Below, piece by piece: positions 25,914 to 33,732 of a stretch of DNA of 64,000 nt; position 1 is the stretch's first letter, and each line of letters starts with the position of its first letter. The stretch is from assembly GCA_965222335.1 (NCBI GenBank), contig OZ244944.1, forward strand, positions 3,782,001 through 3,846,000, given 5' to 3'. This stretch comes from G965222335 sp965222335 (lineage in GTDB: Bacteria > Pseudomonadota > Gammaproteobacteria > Pseudomonadales > Halieaceae). The notes beneath the pieces are model-generated. The model searched no databases, was not told where the DNA came from, and saw only the letters and a program-made list of their open reading frames with translations. The position numbers and the translations under genes were made by a program.

Positions 25914-26857
25914 TGGAGGTGGTAGTCGCAGCCCTGTACAAGTTCGTGCCGCTGGAGGACTACCGCCAGCTGCGCGAGCCGCTACTGGATGTCTGCCAGC
26001 GTGCTGGCACCTGTGGCACGCTGCTGCTGGCGGCGGAAGGCATCAACGGCACTATCGCTGGCAGCAGGAAGGCCATTGATGCGGTGCTGTCCTATCTGCG
26101 CGAGGATCCGCGTCTCGCGGATCTGCCGCACAAGGAATCCTTTGACGATCACCTGCCGTTCTACCGGATGAAGGTCAAGCTCAAGCGCGAGATCGTCACC
26201 ATCGGCGTGCCCGACGTCGACCCCGGCAAGCGCGTCGGGCAATATGTCAAGCCGCAGGACTGGAACCGGCTGGTCAGCGACCCCGAGGTCGTGCTGATCG
26301 ATACCCGCAACCAGTACGAGTACGACATTGGCACCTTCAGCGGCGCGGTGGATCCCCAAACCACCAGCTTCCGCGAGTTCCCCGAGTACGTGCGCCGCGA
26401 GCTGGATCCTGCGCGCCACCGCAAGGTCGCGATGTTCTGCACCGGCGGCATTCGCTGCGAGAAGGCCAGTGCCTTTATGCTGCAGGAAGGCTTCGAGGAG
26501 GTTTATCACCTCGAGGGCGGGATTCTCAAGTACCTGGAGGAAGTCCCCGAGGAACAGAGCCTGTGGCAGGGCGAGTGCTTTGTGTTCGACAACCGGGTGG
26601 CAGTGAATCACCGCCTCGAAAAAGGGCGTTATGACCAGTGCTATGGCTGCAGGCACCCGATCACCGAGGACGAGAAGCAGTCACCCAGGTATCAGCAGGG
26701 GGTCTGCTGTCCGCGCTGTTATGACAGTCTCACCCAGGATCAGAAAGCGCGCTTCGCCGAGCGCCAGAAACAGATTGAGCTGGCCCGGGCGCGGGGTGAA
26801 ACACACGTGGGGGCCGCGCCGCCACCGCGGCAGCATCCCCACCCCGAGGAGGGCTAG
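25913..26857 (+). CDS. trhO: tRNA uridine(34) hydroxylase TrhO (YceA), rhodanese-like
   Basis: 314 aa. It has an N-terminal acylphosphatase-like part (LLAAEGINGTIAGS), a rhodanese domain with the reactive Cys in CTGGIRCEKAS (near residue 180), and a Cys-rich C-terminal segment (CYGCRHPI and GVCCPRCYD). TrhO carries out oxygen-dependent hydroxylation of U34 in tRNA. It is coupled with bolA by TGATG. Its 3' end overlaps the convergent protease gene by 4 bases. Confidence 0.92.
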   Translation: MEVVVAALYKFVPLEDYRQLREPLLDVCQRAGTCGTLLLAAEGINGTIAGSRKAIDAVLSYLREDPRLADLPHKESFDDHLPFYRMKVKLKREIVTIGVPDVDPGKRVGQYVKPQDWNRLVSDPEVVLIDTRNQYEYDIGTFSGAVDPQTTSFREFPEYVRRELDPARHRKVAMFCTGGIRCEKASAFMLQEGFEEVYHLEGGILKYLEEVPEEQSLWQGECFVFDNRVAVNHRLEKGRYDQCYGCRHPITEDEKQSPRYQQGVCCPRCYDSLTQDQKARFAERQKQIELARARGETHVGAAPPPRQHPHPEEG

Positions 26858-27618
26858 TCGCTCGAGGCGGGGCGCCCCAGGTGTCTCAGCAGGGCGTGCC
26901 GAAAGCGCCGCACCGGGACAAACTCACTGATGGCATCCCCGTCGCCGCGGGAAATCACCCCCGAGAACCAGGGCTCGCCCGCGCTTCCCAGCTGCACCAC
27001 GGCGCCTCCCGAGGCGCCCTTGTGGGCACGGCAATCACTGCCCATGTCGTCCCGGTCCTGGTGGGTAATGGCGCAGGCCGGGTCATAGCTGAGGACGCGG
27101 CCGCCCATGCCTCTGCCCGCATCCCGGGAAAACCCCGCCATGACCAGCGTCCGGGTGGCGTCGATGGGGCCCGGCAGCGGGGAGAGCGCCGGGACCTGCT
27201 GTCTGCTGATGGCACGGTTCAGGCTGAGGATCGCCCAGTCAGCGTCCATGCTGCCGCCGTGTTCCAGGCGCCTGGCTTCAATTTCCAGCGTCTGTCCCCG
27301 GGCATCGGTCAGGGAGAACAGGATCCGCTGGCTGAGATCCTCGTAGTATTCCAGGCAGTGCCAGGCGGTCACGATATGCTCCGCGCGAGCGGCGCCGGGC
27401 GCGCTGACCAGGGTCGCGCTGCAGCGCTCCGTGTGATGCCGGCGGTAGCCCGATTCGTAGCGTATACCAGGCACCACAAGGCGCCCGATGGCCGACAGCC
27501 AGGGCGGGGATTGCTCGGCGGAAAAGTGCAGTCGCGGGTCAGGCGAGGCCCGGGTGGTGTGGACGACGGTGAGCGCGAACGCCAGGATCAGCCACTGGAC
27601 CACAGATATTGCGCGCAC
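26854..27618 (-). CDS. Trypsin-like serine protease, exported
   Basis: 254 aa with an N-terminal signal peptide (residues 1-24, cleavage near ARAS). The catalytic triad of an S1-type peptidase is visible: His in TAWHC (near residue 94), Asp in DADWAIL (near residue 130) and Ser in KGASGGAV (near residue 205). Cysteines near the His and Ser motifs may form disulfides. The target is unknown. It is monocistronic, divergent from the SDR gene and tail-to-tail with trhO. Confidence 0.82.
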   Translation of the reverse strand: MRAISVVQWLILAFALTVVHTTRASPDPRLHFSAEQSPPWLSAIGRLVVPGIRYESGYRRHHTERCSATLVSAPGAARAEHIVTAWHCLEYYEDLSQRILFSLTDARGQTLEIEARRLEHGGSMDADWAILSLNRAISRQQVPALSPLPGPIDATRTLVMAGFSRDAGRGMGGRVLSYDPACAITHQDRDDMGSDCRAHKGASGGAVVQLGSAGEPWFSGVISRGDGDAISEFVPVRRFRHALLRHLGRPASSD

Positions 27619-27757
27619 GCTTTTTCCCCCGCTGGCTTAACAAGTTGGCCCCACGCCAATGCACCCGGCTTGGCGAGACGCGCATGCGACCGTAGCATGG
27701 TTGCTCGATACTAGTGCAGTCAGGTGGGTGGCGCAAAGCTGCTCCCGGGAGAAGCGT

Positions 27758-28615
27758 ATGAGCCAGAGCCAGATAGCCGTCGTGACAGGCGCGAGTCGCG
27801 GCGCGGGAAAGGGTATTGCGATTGCGCTGGGCGCAGCCGGTGCGACGGTTTACGTCACCGGGCGCACCCTTGATGATAGTGACACGCCGCTGCCAGGTAC
27901 CGTCGCCGACACCGCCGCCGCGGTAACCGAAGCGGGGGGTCGCGGAATCGCCGTGGCCTGCGATCATGCCGACGATGCCCAGGTGGCGGCGCTGTTTGCG
28001 CGGGTGGCCGAGGAGCAGGGCCACCTCGATACCCTGGTCAACAACGCCACCGCTCTCCCGGAAGCACTGGTACAGACAGGACCATTCTGGGACAAGCCGC
28101 TGGCGATCACGTCCCTGTGGGACGTGGGCTTGCGCTCTCACTATGTCGCCAGCTGGCACGCGGCGCCGCTGCTGCTGCAAAGCCAGCGCGGCCTGCTGGT
28201 CAATACCTCTTCCTTTGGCGGTCGGATCTATATGCACGGGCCCGCCTACGGTGCAGGCAAGGCGGCAGTCGACAAGATGGCCCATGACATGGCGGTGGAT
28301 TTTCGCCCGCATGGCGTCGCGGCGGTATCCCTGTGGATGGGCCTGCTGCTGACAGAGCGCACCCGCCGCGTCTTCGATGCCGAGCCGGACAAATACGCTG
28401 ACCTCGTGGCCACCGCCGAACATCCGGAATTGACCGGGCGTGTGATCGAGGCCCTGGGTCGCGATGCCGCGCGCATGGACAAGTCGGGACAGGTGCATAT
28501 TGTCGCGGAATTGGCCGAGGCCTACGGCATCACTGACATCAACGGTAGCCAACCGCCATCGCACCGCGCCTTCTTCGGACCGCCGACCACCTTCGGCGAC
28601 GCGGTAGTGGAGTAA
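27758..28615 (+). CDS. SDR family oxidoreductase (DHRS1-like)
   Basis: 285 aa short-chain dehydrogenase. The cofactor motif is TGASRGAGKG, the NNAG position reads NNAT, and the catalytic motif is YGAGK near residue 165. ATG 27758 (MSQSQIAVVTG) has GGGAGA upstream; the frame extends 33 codons further without homology. It precedes the catabolic run at 28.7-33.7 kb on the same strand, but a 129-base gap with its own promoter-like elements separates them. Substrate unknown. Confidence 0.87.
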   Translation: MSQSQIAVVTGASRGAGKGIAIALGAAGATVYVTGRTLDDSDTPLPGTVADTAAAVTEAGGRGIAVACDHADDAQVAALFARVAEEQGHLDTLVNNATALPEALVQTGPFWDKPLAITSLWDVGLRSHYVASWHAAPLLLQSQRGLLVNTSSFGGRIYMHGPAYGAGKAAVDKMAHDMAVDFRPHGVAAVSLWMGLLLTERTRRVFDAEPDKYADLVATAEHPELTGRVIEALGRDAARMDKSGQVHIVAELAEAYGITDINGSQPPSHRAFFGPPTTFGDAVVE

Positions 28616-28639
28616 GTGGAATAACAACGTACCTGCTTA

Positions 28640-28672
28640 TTCGTTCAGGTTTAGGGGAATAACCCAAACGAA
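28640..28672. promoter_or_regulatory. Candidate operator upstream of the catabolic run
   Basis: TTCGTT (28640-28645) and AACGAA (28667-28672) are perfect inverted arms 21 bases apart, with partial extra symmetry (GTTTAGGG / CCCAAAC) inside. It lies about 40-70 bases upstream of the -10 candidate. The regulator is unknown. Confidence 0.3.
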
Positions 28673-28709
28673 GGATGATGACTGGCCGCCAACAGGCTTA
28701 AATGCACAA

Positions 28710-28715
28710 TATAAT
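28710..28715 (+). promoter_or_regulatory. Candidate -10 of the catabolic run
   Basis: TATAAT, 30 bases upstream of the HsaA-like start codon. No recognisable -35 is present, which would fit a promoter that needs an activator. Confidence 0.4.
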
Positions 28716-28744
28716 AGATAACCGCGCACACGCAGGAGCACAAC

Positions 28745-29962
28745 ATGACAGCCCAACAACAGGTGACCGACGCCAACCCCTACGGACTGGATTCACCCCG
28801 CGCCCAGGCCCTGATTGCCGCCGCGCGGGAGATGGGGCCGGCCCTGCGCGAGCGTGCGCCCCAGTGCAAGGCCGAGCGCAAGGTACCCGAGGCCACCATC
28901 CGGGAATTCCAGGAAGCCGGCTTTTTCAAGATCCTGCAGCCGGAGCAGTGGGGCGGTTACGCCATGGACCCGCAGGTGTTCTATAGCGTGGGCCTGGAAA
29001 TCGCGAGACACTGCATGTCCAGTGCCTGGGTGCTGGGTGTGGTCGCGGTGCACAACTGGCAGCTGGCGGTGTTCGACGACCGCGCAGCACAGGATGTCTG
29101 GAGCGAGGACCCATCGGTACTGATCTCATCCTCCTACGCCCCGGTGGGCAAGGTCGAGGTGGTCGACGGCGGCTTCCGCCTGAGTGGCCAGTGGAGCTTT
29201 TCCTCCGGTTCGGAGCACTGTGACTGGGCCTTTTTGGGCGCCGTGGTACCCACGCCGGACGCGCCCTTTGACATGGCCAACTATCGCACCTTCCTGGTCC
29301 CGCGCACCGACTACGAGATCGTGGACAACTGGGATGTCGTCGGCCTGCAGGGCACCGGCAGCCATGACGTACGCGTGGACAATGCCTTCGTGCCCGAGCA
29401 TCGCACGCACAGGTCGATGGACGGCTACCTTTGCGACAATCCCGGCAATGCGGTCAACGACGCGCCCCTTTACCGGATGCCGTTTATGCAGGTGTTTGTG
29501 CGCGCGGTCTGCAATGCCAGCCTGGGTGCCCTTGAGGGTTCGCTCGAGGATTTCATCGAGGTGGCGAAAACCCGGCGGGTGGGCCCTGCAAAGATGAGCG
29601 ATGATCCCTTCGCGCGCAAGCTGGCGGCCGAGACCAAGGCCGCGATCGAGGAAATGAAGCACACGATGCTGCGCAATTTTGATGCGATGATGGCCTGTAA
29701 CCGCGCCGGCGAAGCGATCCCGGTCGAAGACCGGGTCCGCTATCGCTACGATTCTGCGGTGGTCGCGGATCGCTGTGTGGATTTGTCCGGCAAGATGCTC
29801 AAAGCGGCGGGCAGCTCTGGTATTCGCCATGGCAGCCCACTGCTGGCGCGCCACCTGGACATCCTGGCGAGCCAGGCCCACGTGGCCAACCACGTAAATC
29901 CCTTCGCCAACAATATGGGTGGTATCCTGTTTGGCGACGAGAATCGCGACTTTGCCATTTGA
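28745..29962 (+). CDS. hsaA: HsaA-like flavin-dependent monooxygenase, oxygenase component
   Basis: 405 aa with the acyl-CoA dehydrogenase fold. The length and blocks (FFKILQPEQWGGY, GGFRLSGQWSFSSGSEHCDW, GTGSHDVRV) fit group D two-component monooxygenases. In steroid degraders HsaA hydroxylates 3-HSA before ring cleavage. It would need reduced flavin from a reductase (HsaB), which is not encoded here. RBS CAGGAG lies just upstream. It is followed at once by a meta-cleavage hydrolase, which supports the HsaA reading. A related phenol-type or acyl-CoA dehydrogenase-like oxygenase remains possible. Confidence 0.68.
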   Translation: MTAQQQVTDANPYGLDSPRAQALIAAAREMGPALRERAPQCKAERKVPEATIREFQEAGFFKILQPEQWGGYAMDPQVFYSVGLEIARHCMSSAWVLGVVAVHNWQLAVFDDRAAQDVWSEDPSVLISSSYAPVGKVEVVDGGFRLSGQWSFSSGSEHCDWAFLGAVVPTPDAPFDMANYRTFLVPRTDYEIVDNWDVVGLQGTGSHDVRVDNAFVPEHRTHRSMDGYLCDNPGNAVNDAPLYRMPFMQVFVRAVCNASLGALEGSLEDFIEVAKTRRVGPAKMSDDPFARKLAAETKAAIEEMKHTMLRNFDAMMACNRAGEAIPVEDRVRYRYDSAVVADRCVDLSGKMLKAAGSSGIRHGSPLLARHLDILASQAHVANHVNPFANNMGGILFGDENRDFAI

Positions 29963-29992
29963 ACTTCGGGCCGCGGTTACAGGGAGAGTAAT

Positions 29993-30826
29993 ATGGGTAT
30001 GATCGGGCGCCTGCCGGAAGGACGCTACGCGGACTGTGCCAACGGTTACCGTATCCACTATCTCGACGAGGGGCAGGGCGAAGCTGTGGTCTTCCTCCAC
30101 GGCTCGGGGCCGGGGGCCAGCGGCTATTCCAATTTCAAGGGCAACTTCCCCTTTCTCGTGGAAGCGGGCTATCGCTGCATCGTGCCGGACCACATCGGTT
30201 ACGGGTTTTCCGACAAGCCCGATGATGTCGACCATCCCCTGGCCTTTTTTGTCGAGTGTATCAAGCAGACCCTGGATATCGCGGGCGTGGAGCGGTGCAC
30301 CCTGGTGGGCAATTCGCTGGGCGGCGCGGTGGCCCTGGGGCTGGCCCTGGATTATCCCGAGCTCGTTACGCGCCTGATCCTGATGGCCCCCGGGGGCCTG
30401 AGCGAACTGCCGGAATATCAGCAGATGCCGGGAATGCAGAAAGTGTTCCAGGTATTTGGCTCCGGCGAGCCGGTAACCCACGAGGTAATGAAGGACCTGT
30501 TCGCCACGGGCCTGATGTTCGATCCCGCGCACGCCACTGATGAACTGGTCGAAGAGCGCATGCAGGTCATGCAGATCATGAACGGACACGTCATGGCAAC
30601 GATGCAGGTGCCGGTACTGAGGGAGCGCCTGGCTGAACTGCAGTGCCCCGTGCTGGGCTTCTGGGGCATGGACGAAAAAATGATGCCGGAAAATGGTATC
30701 ATGGCCATGGCCAGAAATATTCCCGACCTGCGCCTGATCCTGGTGACCCGCTGTGGACACTGGGTGATGGTGGAGCATGAAGACATGTTCAATCGTCAGT
30801 GCCTGGATTTTCTACAACATGGATAA
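29993..30826 (+). CDS. hsaD: Meta-cleavage product hydrolase (HsaD/BphD-like alpha/beta hydrolase)
   Basis: 277 aa alpha/beta hydrolase. It has the HGSGPGASG oxyanion segment characteristic of C-C bond hydrolases of meta-cleavage pathways. The nucleophile is Ser in GNSLGG (near residue 108), the acid lies in GMDEKMMP and the His in CGHWVMVEH (near residue 260). These enzymes split the ring-fission product into an acid and a dienoate. Substrate assignment to steroid (HsaD/TesD) rests on the HsaA-like neighbour and is inference. It overlaps the next gene by 8 bases. Confidence 0.75.
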   Translation: MGMIGRLPEGRYADCANGYRIHYLDEGQGEAVVFLHGSGPGASGYSNFKGNFPFLVEAGYRCIVPDHIGYGFSDKPDDVDHPLAFFVECIKQTLDIAGVERCTLVGNSLGGAVALGLALDYPELVTRLILMAPGGLSELPEYQQMPGMQKVFQVFGSGEPVTHEVMKDLFATGLMFDPAHATDELVEERMQVMQIMNGHVMATMQVPVLRERLAELQCPVLGFWGMDEKMMPENGIMAMARNIPDLRLILVTRCGHWVMVEHEDMFNRQCLDFLQHG

Positions 30827-31607
30827 AACGCGGATTGCTGAACTGGGCGAGGAACTCTACCTTGCGCTGCGGGAGGGGCGGACGCTGTCGCCGCTCACGG
30901 AGCGCGAACCTGCGATCACTATCGACGACGCCTACCACATCAGCCTGGCGATGCTGCAACAGCGGGAGCAGCGGGACGGCGAGCGCGTGGTGGGCAAGAA
31001 AATCGGCGTCACCAGCGCCCCGGTGCAGGAAATGCTCGGGGTTTTCCAGCCCGACTTCGGTTTCCTGACCGACGCGATGGCCTACCCCCAGGGAGCCGAC
31101 ATACCCATTGCAGGTAACCTGATCCAGCCGCGTGCCGAGGGCGAGATCGCATTCCGGCTGCGCAGCGATCTCAGCGGGCCCGGCGTGACCGAGGCGGACG
31201 TGCTCGCCGCCACCGAGGCCATTATTCCCTGTTTCGAAATCGTGGATTCGCGCATCGATGACTGGAAGATCAGGATCCAGGATACGGTAGCGGACAACGC
31301 CTCCTGCGGTGTCTATGTGCTGGGGGAAACGGAAGTCGATCCCCGCGCATTTGACCTGCCCGGCCTGCACATGCGAATTTTCAAGAACGGCGAATTCCAC
31401 AGCGAGGGCCTGGGCAGCGCCGTGCAGGGCAACCCCCTGACCGCGGTCGCGTGGCTGGCCAACACCCTGGGCGAGTTCGGGATTCCATTCCGTGCCGGTG
31501 AGCTGATACTGTCTGGCTCCCTGGCGCCCCTGATACCGGTGGTCGCTGGCGACAGGATGGAGTTGGAGATCGCGGGCGTGGGTGGCTGCGCCTGCCAGTT
31601 CGTTTAG
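30819..31607 (+). CDS. mhpD: 2-hydroxypenta-2,4-dienoate (2-oxopent-4-enoate) hydratase
   Basis: 262 aa of the fumarylacetoacetate hydrolase-like fold. The KKIGVTS, EGEIAF and EIVDSRI segments carry the metal-binding acids of the MhpD/XylJ/HsaE hydratase family. It adds water to the dienoate released by the preceding hydrolase, giving a 4-hydroxy-2-oxoacid. ATG 30819 inside the end of the hydrolase gene is the best start. Whether the chain is C5 (aromatics) or C6 (steroids) cannot be told. Confidence 0.85.
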   Translation: MDKTRIAELGEELYLALREGRTLSPLTEREPAITIDDAYHISLAMLQQREQRDGERVVGKKIGVTSAPVQEMLGVFQPDFGFLTDAMAYPQGADIPIAGNLIQPRAEGEIAFRLRSDLSGPGVTEADVLAATEAIIPCFEIVDSRIDDWKIRIQDTVADNASCGVYVLGETEVDPRAFDLPGLHMRIFKNGEFHSEGLGSAVQGNPLTAVAWLANTLGEFGIPFRAGELILSGSLAPLIPVVAGDRMELEIAGVGGCACQFV

Positions 31608-31656
31608 CTGTTTTTTCGGCATCAGGCCGCCAGTAACTTCACACAAGAGTCAAACC

Positions 31657-32565
31657 ATGAGCAAGAAAATCAAAGCCGCGATCATTGGACCGGGGAACAT
31701 TGGTACCGATCTGTTGATGAAGGCCCTGCGCAGTGACGTGGTCGAGCCGGTGTGGATGGTCGGGGTGATCCCCGATTCTCCGGGCCTCGCCCGCGCGCGT
31801 GAGCTGGGCATCAAGACCACCGCAGACGGGGTAGACGGGCTGGTGCCGCATATCAAGGCGGACGGCGTGCAGATCTGCTTCGATGCCACCTCCGCTTATG
31901 TGCACGAGGAAAACAGCCGCAAGGTGACCGCCGAGGGCGCGGTGATGATTGACCTGACGCCCGCGGCCATCGGCCCCTTTTGCGTGCCGCCGGTCAACCT
32001 GGACCAGGCCCTCGCGGAGCGCGCAATGAACGTGAACATGGTGACCTGCGGCGGCCAGGCTACCATTCCGCTGGTCGCCGCGGTGAGCCGGGTGCAGCCG
32101 GTGGCCTACGGCGAAATCGTGGCGACCGTGAGCAGCAAATCCGCGGGCCCCGGAACCCGCAAGAACATCGACGAGTTTACCCGCACCACCTCGCGCGGCA
32201 TCGAGCAGGTCGGTGGCGCCCAGCGCGGCAAGGCGATTATCGTGATCAATCCGGCGGAGCCGCCGCTGATCATGCGCGATACAATTCACTGCCTGACTGT
32301 GGACGAGCCAGACCAGGACGCGATTACCAGGTCGGTACACGACATGATCAGTGAAGTGCAGAAGTACGTGCCCGGCTACACCCTGAAGAATGGACCGGTG
32401 TTTGACGGCAAGCGCGTGTCGATTTACATGGAGGTCGCGGGGCTGGGAGATTTCCTGCCGCGCTACGCGGGCAACCTGGATATCATGACCGCCGCCGGGC
32501 TGCGCACCGCAGAAATGTACGCCGAGGAAATCCTCGCGGGCACTTTTGTACCCAGCGCAGCCTAG
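31657..32565 (+). CDS. mhpF: Acetaldehyde/propanal dehydrogenase (acylating)
   Basis: 302 aa. The NAD motif IIGPGNIGTDLL is at the N-terminus and the catalytic Cys is in MVTCGGQATIPL near residue 130. It converts the aldehyde from the partner aldolase to acyl-CoA with NAD and CoA, with channelling between the two proteins. ATG 31657 is the start; the upstream extension overlaps the hydratase. It stands directly before the aldolase, as in dmpFG, mhpFE and hsaGF. Confidence 0.92.
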   Translation: MSKKIKAAIIGPGNIGTDLLMKALRSDVVEPVWMVGVIPDSPGLARARELGIKTTADGVDGLVPHIKADGVQICFDATSAYVHEENSRKVTAEGAVMIDLTPAAIGPFCVPPVNLDQALAERAMNVNMVTCGGQATIPLVAAVSRVQPVAYGEIVATVSSKSAGPGTRKNIDEFTRTTSRGIEQVGGAQRGKAIIVINPAEPPLIMRDTIHCLTVDEPDQDAITRSVHDMISEVQKYVPGYTLKNGPVFDGKRVSIYMEVAGLGDFLPRYAGNLDIMTAAGLRTAEMYAEEILAGTFVPSAA

Positions 32566-32595
32566 GCGCGCGGCGCACAGCCATTTAACAATCTT

Positions 32596-32621
32596 CGGCC
32601 GGCCATATCAGCCGCCGGCCG
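32596..32621. terminator. Intercistronic hairpin before the aldolase gene
   Basis: CGGCCGGC (32596-32603) and GCCGGCCG (32614-32621) form a perfect 8-bp stem in the 83-base gap between the dehydrogenase and aldolase genes. No T-run follows. It may stabilise processed mRNA or attenuate read-through. Confidence 0.35.
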
Positions 32622-32648
32622 TGACCAGACAGTAGAGAGGCCAACAGC

Positions 32649-33686
32649 ATGGACCTGCAAGGCAAGAAAATCACGGTTCACGACATGTGCCTGCGCGATG
32701 GCATGCACCCCAAGCAACACCAGATCACCGTCGACGAAATGGTCACCATTGCCAAAGCCATGGACGACGCGGGCATTCCAATGATCGAGGTCACCCACGG
32801 CGACGGCCTGGGGGGCGCGTCGGTCAACTACGGTTTCCCAGCAAACAGCGACGAGGAGTACCTGCGGGCCGTGTGCCAGGCGGTTAAGCAGACCAGGGTT
32901 TCGGCTCTGCTGCTGCCCGGGATCGGTACCGTGGATCATCTGCAGATGGCGGTCGATTGCGGCATTTCCACCATCCGCGTGGCCACCCATTGCACCGAGG
33001 CGGATGTCTCCGAGCAGCACATCCAGATGGCGGCAAAGATCGATGGCCTGGATACCGTGGGCTTTCTGATGATGGCCCACATGATCCCGCCGGAGGCGCT
33101 GGTAGAGCAGCTGCAACTGATGGAAGGTTACGGTGCAAACTGCGTCTACATCACGGACTCTGCGGGCTACATGCTCCCGGATGATGTCAGCGCGAGGGTC
33201 GCCCTGGCCCGGGAGAAGCTGGACCCTGCCACAGAGATTGGCTTTCACGGGCACCACAACATGGGCATGGGGATTGCGAACTCCCTCGCCGCGGTCGAGG
33301 CGGGCGCCTCGCGTATCGATGGCTCCCTGGCGGGGCTCGGCGCGGGGGCGGGCAATACGCCGCTGGAGGTATTCCTCGCTGTCTGTGACCGCATGGGGGT
33401 GGAAACCGGCGTCGATCTGTTCAAGGCCATGGACGTGGCCGAGGACCTGATTGTGCCCCTGATGGATGAGATGGTCCGGGTTGACCGCGACTCCCTGACC
33501 CTGGGCTGGGCCGGGGTCTATTCATCCTTCCTGCTGTTCGCCAAGCGCAGCGCCAAGAAGTACAACCTGTCGTCCCGGGATATCCTGGTCGAGCTGGGTC
33601 GCCGCGGCACCGTGGGCGGCCAGGAGGACATGATCGAGGACCTGGCGCTGGATATGGCGCGGGAGCGTGACGCCAGCAGCGCGTAG
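32649..33686 (+). CDS. mhpE: 4-hydroxy-2-oxovalerate aldolase
   Basis: 345 aa HMGL-like TIM barrel (DmpG/HsaF family). The N-terminal HDMCLRDGMHPKQHQ segment carries the metal and catalytic residues and the GFHGHHNMGMG segment the HxH metal ligands. It splits the 4-hydroxy-2-oxoacid to pyruvate and an aldehyde that is handed to the acylating dehydrogenase. RBS GAGAGG lies upstream. It is the last gene of the run and converges with sthA. Confidence 0.92.
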   Translation: MDLQGKKITVHDMCLRDGMHPKQHQITVDEMVTIAKAMDDAGIPMIEVTHGDGLGGASVNYGFPANSDEEYLRAVCQAVKQTRVSALLLPGIGTVDHLQMAVDCGISTIRVATHCTEADVSEQHIQMAAKIDGLDTVGFLMMAHMIPPEALVEQLQLMEGYGANCVYITDSAGYMLPDDVSARVALAREKLDPATEIGFHGHHNMGMGIANSLAAVEAGASRIDGSLAGLGAGAGNTPLEVFLAVCDRMGVETGVDLFKAMDVAEDLIVPLMDEMVRVDRDSLTLGWAGVYSSFLLFAKRSAKKYNLSSRDILVELGRRGTVGGQEDMIEDLALDMARERDASSA

Positions 33687-33732
33687 ACTGTCCAGAGCGG
33701 GCAGGTAGACGGCCCAGAGCGCGTAGACTGCC

